This document shows, piece after piece, positions 35,145 to 44,054 of a stretch of DNA of 64,000 bases. Within the stretch, counting starts at the first letter, position 1. Every line of letters starts with the position of its first letter. Under the pieces are notes generated by a model. That model was not told where the DNA came from. It saw only the letters and a program-made list of their open reading frames with translations, and did not search any database. The stretch spans positions 1,302,001-1,366,000 of the forward strand of contig NZ_CP059693.1 of the NCBI RefSeq assembly GCF_028657945.1. The letters run 5' to 3'. Both the position numbers and the translations under genes were made by a program. This stretch comes from Thalassomonas haliotis (GTDB lineage: Bacteria > Pseudomonadota > Gammaproteobacteria > Enterobacterales > Alteromonadaceae).

Positions 35145-37739
35145 ATGAGGTCACGACTTTATTTGGCATTGCCCTTACTTTGTATAGGTATCATGTCTGC
35201 TGCACAGGGAAGTAACTTTATTGCCCCTGATCTGCTTGCAAATAATAATGCCCTGCCCAAGCTCAAAGCAATAACAACCACATTTGATGACAGCCAAAGC
35301 GGGGCGGATTATTTCCAAACCCTGGCATCGCGCACTGACTTTGAAGCCCTGGCGGCACGGAGCGATCAGCCCGGTGCACAAAGTATCCGCGAAGTAAAAT
35401 ACCTGATTATGGATGTCAATACCGACAATCCTAAGCTGTATTTTTTTAATACCGAACGCTACCCCTATCATTATGCCTTTGCTTCTGAAGGTTTAGGTTA
35501 TAGCGGCACGCTGTCGGCGTTTAATTCAACGACATATTTCCATGATAACCGGGCACATCTGGCGGGCTCTATTCTCGCCCATGATCATTTCAGCTCGCCA
35601 GAAGGGCCTGATGGCCTGTATACGGTGCAATTCTGGCCGGTAGACCCGGTAACTCCGCAGTTAACGGATAAAGCCTATAAAATGATCGCTGAGCAAATGA
35701 CCTTTGCCCGGGAGCAGATCCGCTATTATCCTGCCAGTGATGTGCAGCTGGATATTTATGACAAGAATCTGGCCTTTTTTGAATCGGCCGCCGTGCCGGT
35801 GATCAAAAGCGAGCAGCTGTTTGCCAATATCGATTTTTCTATCCTTAACCAGGGGCAAGGTTACGGTCGCTTACGCGTGATTAATCCCGGGGATCCGGTG
35901 CCTTCGGTCAGCGATGTAGTCATTTATACCTATATCCCCAATGACCTGGCCCATGTCGCCGGTATCATTACCGATTCGCCGCAAACGCCTTTGTCCCATA
36001 TCAACCTTAAAGCCAAGCAAAACAATACCCCCAATGCCTATATGCGCGATGCGGTCAATGACCCCCAGGTAGCGCCGTTAATTGGCGAGCTGGTGAAATA
36101 TGAAGTGACCGGGGACGGCATAGTGTTGACCGCCGCGACCCAGGATGAGGTGGACAGTTGGCTGGAGTCGGTACGCCCGGATCCGCAAACGCCGCTATCG
36201 GATCTTACGGTGACCGAACCGGCTTTATTAAGTGAGCTTGGCAATAGCGACTGGGTCGGTTTTGGTGCGAAAGCGGCGAATGTCGCTGAGCTGGCCAAAG
36301 CCTTAAGGGAGCTGGAAAGCGAATATGGCCATCAAATGGTGCCCCGAGGTTATGCGGTGCCGTTTTCCATGTATAACGATTATATGAAGCTGCCCCGCTG
36401 TCAGGAGCTGGAACAGGATGATTCGGGCAACCTTGTGCCCGATGGCAAGTACCGCGCCTTGTGCGATGCTGACCGTGCGACAAGGGTGAGAAATACCGAC
36501 AGCAATGCCTTATCGGTTTCCCTGTTTAACCAGGCTGCGCCAATTAGCCTGCAAGCCGGCAGTCAGGATATGGAACTGGTGCTGGATAATGCCAATGGCC
36601 TGGTGCTGTTTATGCGCGATGTTACGAATGAGCGCTGGTTGCTTAATCCGCTGCCGTTCACTGATACGCTATTAAGTGCTTCCGGCAGCAGCGAATACCG
36701 GGAATTGACGGTTAATTATCTGCGGGAAAACGATAAAAAAACGGTGACATTTTCCGGTCACACTGATTTTGAGCTGGAAATTTTTGTCCTGGCCTTATGG
36801 CAGGTCGAAGCAAATCTTGCCATCACGCAAACCCGGAAGTTGCCGGAAGATTACTATGTTGAACTGTCTTATTTTCAGCAAATTGAAAATATCATGGCGG
36901 ATGAAAGCTTCCAGGCTAGCCCGGATGTACGCGATGCCCGCTTAGAAGACTTCCGCAAAGAAGTGAAAAAAGGTGAAGTGACGGCGTCAATGCATGAAAA
37001 GCTGGAAGCCATGCGTTTATTCTGGGATCCACAGGGAGCCCCGTACAGCAAAAACATCCGGTTGCGCTCCAGTACCAATAATGAAGATCTCGCCGGTTTT
37101 AACGGCGCCGGTTTATACGAGTCCAATACCCATAAACCCGATGAAGGGGATATTGCCGACTCGGTGAAAAAAGTTTGGGCCAGTTTATGGACCCACAGGG
37201 CTTTTGAGGAGCGCCGCTTTTACCGTATCGATCATTTTAAAACCTACATGGGGGTTTTGGTACACGAAAGTTACGGTGATGAACAGGCCAACGGCGTTGG
37301 TGTGACCAAGAACATTTATGATGCCAACTGGGAAGGTTATTATGTCAATGTCCAGCACGGTGAAATTTCCGTCACCAACCCTGAGCCGATCATTACCTCA
37401 GAAGGGGAAGTCAGCTCGGTACCGGATGAATTTTTACTGGCGCACTTGTTGGCCGGGGACGACCCCTACAACGCTGAGCACTGGTGGTGGGCGCAGCAAT
37501 ATATCCGCCACTCCAATGTCGAAACCCTGTACGACCAGCCGGTGACGACGGAAAATGTGCTTACCGAAGCAGAAACGGTGCAATTAAGGCGTGCGATGCA
37601 GGCGATACAGAAACATTTCTGGCCTATCTATGAAGGGGATCGCAGCTTTGCCATGGATATTGAGTTTAAGATCACTGCTACCGATGACGGTTCCCGGGGC
37701 CATATGGAAATAAAGCAGGCAAGACCCTGGATTGATTAA
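35145..37739 (+). CDS. Exported glucan-water-dikinase-like / PEP-synthase-like protein
   Basis: An 864-aa protein with a clear signal peptide (residues 1-22, AAQG/S). Domain order: N-terminal unknown region (~25-230), a phosphohistidine swivel-like segment with TPLSHINLKAKQNNTPNAY (His285), then an ATP-grasp PPDK_N-type domain. The latter has FGAKAANVAEL (Lys376), RLRSSTNNEDLAGFNGAGLYE (Arg641 to Glu659) and the closing IKQARPW. His domain before ATP-grasp, and the 'RSS.N.EDLAG..GAGLYES' wording, match glucan water dikinases rather than PEP synthase; the PEP-binding TIM barrel is absent. Known dikinases are intracellular, so export is striking. Substrate and phosphate donor unknown. Other label: PEP/pyruvate-binding domain protein. 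Confidence 0.8.
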   Translation: MRSRLYLALPLLCIGIMSAAQGSNFIAPDLLANNNALPKLKAITTTFDDSQSGADYFQTLASRTDFEALAARSDQPGAQSIREVKYLIMDVNTDNPKLYFFNTERYPYHYAFASEGLGYSGTLSAFNSTTYFHDNRAHLAGSILAHDHFSSPEGPDGLYTVQFWPVDPVTPQLTDKAYKMIAEQMTFAREQIRYYPASDVQLDIYDKNLAFFESAAVPVIKSEQLFANIDFSILNQGQGYGRLRVINPGDPVPSVSDVVIYTYIPNDLAHVAGIITDSPQTPLSHINLKAKQNNTPNAYMRDAVNDPQVAPLIGELVKYEVTGDGIVLTAATQDEVDSWLESVRPDPQTPLSDLTVTEPALLSELGNSDWVGFGAKAANVAELAKALRELESEYGHQMVPRGYAVPFSMYNDYMKLPRCQELEQDDSGNLVPDGKYRALCDADRATRVRNTDSNALSVSLFNQAAPISLQAGSQDMELVLDNANGLVLFMRDVTNERWLLNPLPFTDTLLSASGSSEYRELTVNYLRENDKKTVTFSGHTDFELEIFVLALWQVEANLAITQTRKLPEDYYVELSYFQQIENIMADESFQASPDVRDARLEDFRKEVKKGEVTASMHEKLEAMRLFWDPQGAPYSKNIRLRSSTNNEDLAGFNGAGLYESNTHKPDEGDIADSVKKVWASLWTHRAFEERRFYRIDHFKTYMGVLVHESYGDEQANGVGVTKNIYDANWEGYYVNVQHGEISVTNPEPIITSEGEVSSVPDEFLLAHLLAGDDPYNAEHWWWAQQYIRHSNVETLYDQPVTTENVLTEAETVQLRRAMQAIQKHFWPIYEGDRSFAMDIEFKITATDDGSRGHMEIKQARPWID

Positions 37740-37962
37740 CCCTTTTAAAGAAGAGCAGAAGGAAAGTGTAAGGGTTTATTGAATTGCCGGTCACTGGTTT
37801 GCAGGCAATTCACTTTCCTGATAACTTTCTGGTGAGCGAAAAGGGGTCCTGAGTCAGTGCGGGGTCCCTTATTTGTAAAGAGTTGTTAAAAGGTAAAAAT
37901 ACCATCCCAGCCACCGGCAGTGCATGCCTAAGCAGGGAACGAATATCAAAAGGACCATATTG

Positions 37963-38514
37963 ATGAAAACATTCAAGCAAAGCCTGCTAACGGCTTGTTT
38001 ATTTCTCGGCGTAGCGCAAACGGCCATAGCGACTTGCCTGCCGGAAAAAATTTATCTGACCCGGCATGCGGAAAAGCTGATTGAAGAAGGCAACCGGGAT
38101 CCCGATTTGTCGGTTAAAGGCCAGGCCCGTGCCAAGCGTATTGCCGGTATGTTTGAAAACATTAAGGTGGACCACTTGTTGTCGACGCCTTATAAGCGTA
38201 CCCAACAAACCCTGATGCCGTTAAGCAAGGCGAAAAAGCTGGATATCACCGAATATGATCCGCGCAAAGGCCGCGAGTTTGTCGAGCGGCTGAAAAATGA
38301 CTATTGCAAACAAACCCTGGTGGTTTCCGGGCACTCCAATACCGTACCGAATATGCTGCAGGCACTCGGGATCAAGTTTGAGGTGAAAGTCGGCGGTTAT
38401 ACCTTTAAGCACCAGCCGAGCATTATTTTATCGGAAGCGGAATTCGGCCAGTTATTTGCCGTGAGCTTTAACCAGGGCAAGCCGGAATTGGAAGTATTGA
38501 GCAGCAACGGTTAG
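37963..38514 (+). CDS. Exported histidine phosphatase (SixA/PGAM-like)
   Basis: A 183-aa exported member of the histidine phosphatase superfamily. Signal peptide (~1-22, ending AIAT). The catalytic motif is TRHAEK (phospho-accepting His); the second catalytic His is in VVSGHSNTVPNML, with Arg in STPYKRTQQT. The small domain without insertions resembles SixA, which removes phosphate from phosphohistidine. ATG 37963 begins the signal peptide; the frame is open back to 37924. It lies 223 bases after the exported dikinase-like gene, same strand. Substrate unknown. Confidence 0.85.
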   Translation: MKTFKQSLLTACLFLGVAQTAIATCLPEKIYLTRHAEKLIEEGNRDPDLSVKGQARAKRIAGMFENIKVDHLLSTPYKRTQQTLMPLSKAKKLDITEYDPRKGREFVERLKNDYCKQTLVVSGHSNTVPNMLQALGIKFEVKVGGYTFKHQPSIILSEAEFGQLFAVSFNQGKPELEVLSSNG

Positions 38515-38535
38515 TTGCTGTTTTTAAGGGTAAAT

Positions 38536-38812
38536 AAATCAAGCTTATCAGCTGCCTATGCCAAAAAGGTGATAGATGCCATCAAGGGAGCGCTCAACGT
38601 TAACATCTGGTTTGATGTTAACGGTAACTAGCCGAACAAAGAAAAGTTCGAAATGATGATGACGCCGGAAATACAGCTTAATAAAAAAGTCTATGTCGGC
38701 CATTTCGGGGTTGCCCTTGATGCGGCAAGCGCCCTGGTGAGCTGGGAAGACTCTGTTAACAAAAACGAAAAGGCAGTTTTGCTTCGATGCGCGGCTAGGT
38801 TTATCCACGGCT
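38536..38812 (+). pseudogene. Possible gene remnant with one in-frame stop
   Basis: A plus-strand frame reads AYAKKVIDAIKGALNVNIWF, a TAG near 38631, then EKFEMMMTPEIQLNKKVYVG and ALVSWEDSVNKNEK to a TGA. The composition is protein-like on both sides of the stop. No start codon or ribosome-binding site is convincing and I do not recognise the family. A minus-strand frame over the same bases looks like a shadow. Confidence 0.35.
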
Positions 38813-38824
38813 GAATTTTCTAAA

Positions 38825-38852
38825 TATTGAAGGGGAAATATCCCCCTCAACC
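38825..38852 (-). terminator. Hairpin after the PAS chemoreceptor gene
   Basis: The arms TTGAAGGGG / CCCCCTCAA enclose a short A/T loop. The T-tract on the minus strand is weak (ATATTT). Confidence 0.45.
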
Positions 38853-38863
38853 TTCATTTTTGC

Positions 38864-40384
38864 TTACTTGTTCGGCACAAAGGTATTGGCCAGGTTGGCA
38901 ATTTCATCAACACTGCTTTGCAGCGCAGACATCTGCTCGGTGACCACATCTGTCTGGGTCCAGGTTTTATCTGTGGAGGTGTGAATCCCCTCGATATGGG
39001 TATTGATTTCACCCGAGACTTGAGACTGCTGTTCGGCGGCAGTGGCTATCTGGGTCGCCAGCTGGGAAATGTTTTTGACTCTTTCCACCACCAGCTCAAT
39101 TTTTTGATTGGACAGCTCAGCGGTTTCCACACAGTGTTCGGCTTCTTCCTTGTTTTTGTTCATCAGTACCACCCACTGTTCTATGATCCCCAGCATGGCC
39201 GTTAATCTCTGGTGTATTTCCTTGGCAGAATCCTGGGTGCGGGATGACAAACTTCTGACTTCGTCGGCAACCACAGCAAAGCCCCGGCCATGCTCGCCGG
39301 CACGCGCCGCTTCTATGGCGGCATTAAGCGCCAGTAAATTGGTTTGATCGGCAATAGACTGGATATCATCCATCAGCTCGCCGACATTGTTGGCAGACTC
39401 GGTTAAGGTATCGGCGGAAGCGGAAGCATTTTCAACTTCTTTGGCCAGGTGTTTGATTTTATCCGTGGTGTTATTGATGCCGTCCTGGGCTTCCTGACAT
39501 TGGTTAAAGGTATTGTCGAGATCGGCGGCAGCGGTCACGGTATTGCCGGCAATCTCATTGGTGGAGGCCTGCATCTGATTCATGGCAACCCCCAGCTGCT
39601 GGATTTCTGCCTTTTGCTGTTCCAGGTTTTCCCGGGTGAGTTCGACCCCGTTGATGACATTATTCATGACCTGCTTGATCGGTTTGGCGGTATCTAGCAT
39701 ACGTTCTAAAATCGCCTTCAATTTTGCCTTGATCATCGAGAAGTTAAAATCAAAAACGCTGGCGGTGCCCCTGCCGAAGTAGATTTTTCGCGAGACGGAA
39801 TCATACATATTCTGCATGTTCTGGGCGCGTTTGGCGGTGGGGATAATGTCGTGCCAAAAAATGACAATCGGCGCCATGGCACTGAAAGCGGCGATAAAAG
39901 CCGTTAACCAGCCTATTTGGGTAACGATATAAAGCTGGGCCAGCAGGGTCAGCAATACTAAAAAGCTGAATTTATGGTTTTTCGTCAGCTCGAAGGTTGC
40001 CCAAAACTGCTCTTTGTTGATGCCTTTATAAATTCTGGCGGTTTTTTTGATTAAGCGAGCGTCTGCCGGGTGGCTGACCGACTGGTAGCCGGTGATCTGG
40101 CCCCCTTCATATTGCGGTGTGATAAAAGTATCGAGCCAGAGATCGTCGCCTTTTTTACTTTTTATTCTTAATACTCCCCGCCAGGAGAACCCCCGGGCCA
40201 GGGTAGATTTTAAATCATCCAATACCTGTTTCGGCATACGGGGATGGGTCATGCTGTGGCTGTCCATTTCCAGTAATTCATCCTGAGAATAACCACTGAG
40301 GCGACAATAATCTTCATTGGCATACCGGTATTTATTATTGACGTCGGTAACAGATATCAGCTGTTGGCTACTTGTTTTCGGCAT
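38864..40384 (-). CDS. PAS-domain methyl-accepting chemotaxis protein (Aer-like)
   Basis: A 506-aa chemoreceptor. The N-terminal PAS domain (~5-115: [37 protein letters not shown]) resembles Aer, which senses redox state through FAD. Two membrane segments (~140-185) follow with almost no periplasmic part, again Aer-like. The signalling hairpin carries [32 protein letters not shown]. Whether FAD is bound is not shown. It would signal through CheW/CheA to the flagellar motor. Monocistronic. Confidence 0.92.
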   Translation of the reverse strand: MPKTSSQQLISVTDVNNKYRYANEDYCRLSGYSQDELLEMDSHSMTHPRMPKQVLDDLKSTLARGFSWRGVLRIKSKKGDDLWLDTFITPQYEGGQITGYQSVSHPADARLIKKTARIYKGINKEQFWATFELTKNHKFSFLVLLTLLAQLYIVTQIGWLTAFIAAFSAMAPIVIFWHDIIPTAKRAQNMQNMYDSVSRKIYFGRGTASVFDFNFSMIKAKLKAILERMLDTAKPIKQVMNNVINGVELTRENLEQQKAEIQQLGVAMNQMQASTNEIAGNTVTAAADLDNTFNQCQEAQDGINNTTDKIKHLAKEVENASASADTLTESANNVGELMDDIQSIADQTNLLALNAAIEAARAGEHGRGFAVVADEVRSLSSRTQDSAKEIHQRLTAMLGIIEQWVVLMNKNKEEAEHCVETAELSNQKIELVVERVKNISQLATQIATAAEQQSQVSGEINTHIEGIHTSTDKTWTQTDVVTEQMSALQSSVDEIANLANTFVPNK

Positions 40385-40598
40385 AATTCATTTCATATTG
40401 CTGGAGGAAAAAATCTATAACATTATATTTTATAGGGTTATGTGATGTCTTGATCTTGTTCTAATAATGGCCAGACAAGGTGATAATAAATGAAAACCTG
40501 CTGTTGACCAAGACAAAACTAGCTTAAATTGTCATCAATTCAAGCCTTTAGATATTTATTCTTTTTCGGTGTTATTTGCGTTATCACCTTAGCGGCCA

Positions 40599-41213
40599 TT
40601 AAAAGCGATAGGCGATGCCGAAGGATATGGCACTGTCGAGCCATAGGGCGCCGTCAAAGCTGGCGATACAGGTCTCTGACTGACAAAGGATATCATCATC
40701 TTCATCGGTTAAACTGGCATACAGGCGCAACTCGGTTACCAGGGCCAGGTTTTTAGAAATTTCATAGCGGGTGCCTATGGCCGTGGTAATGGATGGGGAG
40801 AGGCTGCTGCCATTATCGGCATCGAAATAAGCGCCGCCAATGCCTAAGGCAACGGTTGTGCTGTAGCTTTGCTGTTTAAACTGGGCAACGCCGCTAAAAT
40901 GGGCGTAAATGATATCTATGCTGTGCTTTTGCTGGTCGAGATCGCCGGTAAAGTCATGGTTGACGGCATTAAAAAGAATTTGTCCCTGCCCCTGGTTGCC
41001 TGCCTGCCAGGCGATGGCAAAACCCAGGTGAGGATCGTCGGATACGGAAATTTCGGTGGAATCGTCGCTGCCGAGGATATCTGTGCTGTACATCTGGCCG
41101 ATATAGGGGGTGATCTCAAAACCACTGGCAGCGGCTGAGTTGAGTGGCAGCAAAGCACATATAAGTATGGTTATGCTATAAATCACGCCATAAAAAGAGT
41201 CGCTGGACTTCAT
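40599..41213 (-). CDS. Outer-membrane beta-barrel protein
   Basis: A 204-aa exported protein: signal peptide (hydrophobic ~12-30, AAA cleavage region). Alternating amphipathic strands follow (FEITPYIGQMYSTD, HSIDIIYAHFSGVAQF, TTVALGIGGAYFDA, LALVTELRLYASL). A terminal aromatic, IAYRF, is the usual C-terminal signal for Bam-dependent insertion. Size suggests an 8-strand barrel of the OmpA/OmpW-like type. Two cysteines (DILCQSETCIASF) may form a loop disulfide. ATG 41213 has AGGGTG upstream. Ligand unknown. Confidence 0.78.
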   Translation of the reverse strand: MKSSDSFYGVIYSITILICALLPLNSAAASGFEITPYIGQMYSTDILGSDDSTEISVSDDPHLGFAIAWQAGNQGQGQILFNAVNHDFTGDLDQQKHSIDIIYAHFSGVAQFKQQSYSTTVALGIGGAYFDADNGSSLSPSITTAIGTRYEISKNLALVTELRLYASLTDEDDDILCQSETCIASFDGALWLDSAISFGIAYRF

Positions 41214-41329
41214 ACTGATCACCCTGATTTATTCTTAGTATGGCTATTAAGAGTACTACCGATAATTTTGAATACAAGTGATAACGGCGCGATCGCGGGA
41301 ATTGTCTTTAAATTGCTCTTGAAAGCTAT

Positions 41330-41385
41330 GTTGCCGAAGAAAGTTGTCGAAGAAAGTTGCCGAAGAAAAAGTTGCCGGAGAAAAA
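41330..41385. repeat. Short tandem repeats (GTTGCCGAAGAA type)
   Basis: Four imperfect units of 13-15 bp, GTTGCCGAAGAA(A) with variants GTTGTCGAAG and GTTGCCGGAG, lie just beyond the terminator of the minus-strand gene at 41458. Confidence 0.7.
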
Positions 41386-41408
41386 AAGCTCCCTTTGGAA
41401 GGAGCCTT
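41381..41408 (-). terminator. Terminator of the 41458 gene
   Basis: On the minus strand the stem GGCTCC / GGGAGC is followed by seven T. Confidence 0.75.
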
Positions 41409-41457
41409 AACGCGAGAGTGAAAGAGGTATTGCTGAGATATTGTTGCCGCTGCTGGT

Positions 41458-41919
41458 TTAAAGCTGACCGGCGATTAACTGGGGCTGGTAAAACTTATGT
41501 CCCAGGGTTTGTCTAAATACCCGGGTATAACGTCTTACTTGAGTGTTTTGCGCCAGGTACTGAGCCGGAACACGGGTGGCCGTTGCGTTATAACCATAAT
41601 TGCTGGCAAGGCGGGTTCTTAACTGACCGGGTGTGCGTCTTTTATAGGTATGGCCTAAGGTTCTGACATAAGTTGACTTGCCTTCATAAGCCGGGGCAAA
41701 AGTATCGGTGGTGTTGGCCCAGCCCGGCTGCCTTCTCGGTAATGGCGTTAACTGGATCACGCCGGGAATTCTTTCTACGCTTGGCTCGACGGTTTTTGCT
41801 ACCGCAAAGGTAATGGCATTCGCCGAAGTGTTTTGTGCCCACTGAGGTGCTTTGGCATAACTTAAATGGCTCAGGCTGGTTAAGGCTATTAATAACAGCA
41901 ATGAAGTTAAGTTTTTCAT
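41458..41919 (-). CDS. Small exported basic protein of unknown function
   Basis: Not recognised. The 153-aa product has a signal peptide (LLLLIALTSLSHLSYA). The mature part is basic and Arg/Tyr/Thr-rich, with repeated aromatic-basic patches (YVRTLGHTYKRRTPGQLRTR, QVRRYTRVFRQTLGHKFYQ); the two 'TLGHxxY/F' stretches hint at an internal repeat. No cysteines. ATG 41919 has GAGAT upstream. Own terminator; upstream 350 bases show no feature. Confidence 0.65.
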   Translation of the reverse strand: MKNLTSLLLLIALTSLSHLSYAKAPQWAQNTSANAITFAVAKTVEPSVERIPGVIQLTPLPRRQPGWANTTDTFAPAYEGKSTYVRTLGHTYKRRTPGQLRTRLASNYGYNATATRVPAQYLAQNTQVRRYTRVFRQTLGHKFYQPQLIAGQL

Positions 41920-42270
41920 AATCAATATCTCTTTCGTTATGCCAGCAATGAAGGGCTAAAGCTTGTTAATGTGCGGGTTGCCAAACTTTTGACTTAACCC
42001 TTGTTTGATACTGATTCTGCATAAGTGGTGCCAATAATTTTTTGGATGAACAACTGTAATTTAAACAATGCCTTATAGTGATGTTTTATTGGCGTCTTGC
42101 TTGTTTTTCACCTCTGGTGAAGGTGATGGAAACCGGGAGGTTTTATTAAAAAACATTTGTTTGAATTTGGTGAAAAGCGGGTTTTTTAAACTTACACCGG
42201 ATATGGTAAGCTCAAAGCAGATTTATGTAGTTAAAAGGATGTTTTTATCTGTCTGTGTCGCAATAAAAGT

Positions 42271-42970
42271 ATGAAAAAACTCATATGCGGGATTAAAAAA
42301 GCAGTGTTTCTTTTGTTGTTGCTCCCTGGACCGGTGTTGGCAGATACCGTTTATCTTGCGTCTTTGTCCTGGCCTCCCTATGCGAGAGAGCAGTTAAAGC
42401 AGCAGGGAGCATCGGTTGCTGTTGCCCGCGCGGCTTTTAAAGCCATGGGGCATGAGCTGGTGGTGGATTTTTACCCCTGGAGCCGGGCGGTAAAGCTTGC
42501 GGCAGATCCCAATGCTAAATATGCCGGTTATTTCCCCGAATATCGTTATGCGACCAGCTTGTTTGAGTTTTCCGATGCCATGGGGCAAGGGCCTTTGGGG
42601 CTAATGGAAAAAGCCGTGCTCCCCTTAACTGGTCGAAGGTGTTAATTGCCAAGGGCGTTTTAGCTGTACAGGCGGCGGTTTCGGACGAGCTTAATATCAA
42701 AAAAGTTAATGCCGGTCGCATCGATGGTGCGATTATTGACGTCAATGTTTTTCATTATTTGCTCGGGCAGCAAAAGCAAAATACCGTCCTTAAAGAGCGG
42801 CTGAAAATTAATAAAAAGCTTTTGGCACACAAAAAGTTATATATGTCTATGTTAATAAACATAGACACACCTCCCGCTGGTTAACTATTTATAACCAGGG
42901 ATTGGCTAAGATAGATGTGAAAAAGATCATGAATGGTTATTTTCAGTCGGTGAAAATTAAGGCTAATTAA
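42271..42970 (+). pseudogene. Broken periplasmic solute-binding protein gene
   Basis: The first 115 codons encode a normal start: signal peptide (AVFLLLLLPGPVLA), VYLASLSWPPYAREQL, DFYPWSRAVKLA, then GQGPLGLMEKA. The frame is lost near 42620 and continues in another frame (LNWSKVLIAKGV; DELNIKKVNAGRIDGAIIDV), then shifts again near 42880 to finish NQGLAKIDVKKIMNGYFQSV and a TAA at 42970. The segment between SKVL and DELNIKK appears shortened against family members. At least two frameshifts and a deletion make it non-functional. Confidence 0.8.
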
Positions 42971-43108
42971 AGTCCGGTGCTTGCTGTCAATTATCTGTTA
43001 CCAGGTGTTGTTATATTCAAATTGGCGCTAATTAACCATGCTTGCTTAATTGTTGTGAGCATCATTTCTTTTTGACTGTGGTGTAACAGGAAACGGGACA
43101 CCCCTTAA

Positions 43109-43423
43109 TTTGCTAAAAATGCAGAGCCAAACTCGATAATTGAAAGTCAGCGTGCTGACGGCTCGTCGAGCGTGACATATTATGATGAGCAGGGTAGGAG
43201 ATTTAGTCGAGAGGATTATGGGCAGCAGAGTAATCACGGTGAAACGATTGGGCTACGTGAAGATGGTAGATCTAATCCTCATGAACATTTGTATCAGTAC
43301 AATGAACGAGGTTACTCAACAAGAGAAGATGTTTATAGAAAACTTACAGAAAATGGTGAGCCTGATGGGCCTTGGTTAATTAAAAAGAAAAAGAATGAGT
43401 CGCTGTATAAAAAACGGAGATAA
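43109..43423 (+). pseudogene. Orphan C-terminal tip of a polymorphic (Rhs-like) toxin
   Basis: The frame is open from 43109 but has no convincing start (GTG 43172 lacks a ribosome-binding site). It encodes ADGSSSVTYYDEQGRRFSRE, then NPHEHLYQYNERGYSTREDV and GPWLIKKKK. The 'YYDEQGR' junction followed by a His-rich tail is typical of the C-terminal ends of Rhs/YD-repeat toxins. The large N-terminal delivery part is missing, so this is a displaced toxin tip. The gene after it is a plausible immunity partner. The toxic activity class is not identified. Confidence 0.6.
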
Positions 43424-43473
43424 CTGTTATGGTGAGTAGTAAATAAAATTAAGAGAAAAGAGTATCGATAATT

Positions 43474-43953
43474 ATGAGTGAAACTATTATTGGCTACATT
43501 AATTTAATACCCAAAAGTGAATTGATCGCTTTAGAGAAAGACGTGCAGCAAGTTACTCCTTTTGGGTTTTATTTCATAGATGAATTGAAATTGTATAATT
43601 ACCCCATGAGTGAAGTGAAGAGCAAGGACATAGTTCAATTTGTAATAGCGGATTCAAATGACTCTGATACTGCGACTATTTTATTGGGAGATAATTATGA
43701 TCCGGAAGAGGAATTAGAGGATGATTTCCTGATGCAGTTTCCTGCATTGCTAAAAGATAGAATCTTAGCAATAACGAAGATAATTAAGCAGGTAGTTCAA
43801 TGGCCTTCAGTGCGAGAAATTGGGTTCTCAATAAGTTTTTGCGATGAGGTTAACCAAGTAAAGCATGGCTCTATTACATCGTTTGAAGACACTGTTGTTT
43901 TAGATTGTATGAATAGTTGTCCGCCGAGTACACTTTATATACTTGAAAAGTAA
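43474..43953 (+). CDS. Probable immunity protein
   Basis: A 159-aa acidic cytoplasmic protein without signal or membrane segment (runs such as YDPEEELEDDFLMQF). It lies 50 bases after the toxin tip on the same strand. It has low G+C and codon use unlike the housekeeping genes, as usual for exchanged immunity genes. I recognise no family; the call rests on position, acidity and size. If right, it protects against toxin delivered by related cells even though the local toxin is truncated. Confidence 0.5.
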   Translation: MSETIIGYINLIPKSELIALEKDVQQVTPFGFYFIDELKLYNYPMSEVKSKDIVQFVIADSNDSDTATILLGDNYDPEEELEDDFLMQFPALLKDRILAITKIIKQVVQWPSVREIGFSISFCDEVNQVKHGSITSFEDTVVLDCMNSCPPSTLYILEK

Positions 43954-44054
43954 AGAGTAAAACAAAGAAGAAAAAAGGGAAAAAAGGGCCCCCTAAATTG
44001 GATCTAAGGGTCTAGGCTTTAATTTAAGAGTTTATTTACTCGGAGGTTAAAGCC

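Noticed and set aside
38548-38850. 100-codon minus-strand frame
   Set aside because: The plus-strand reading looks more protein-like and the minus frame has no ribosome-binding site.
42068-42274. 68-codon frame before the broken solute-binding protein
   Set aside because: No ribosome-binding site, low-complexity composition and overlap with the likely promoter region.
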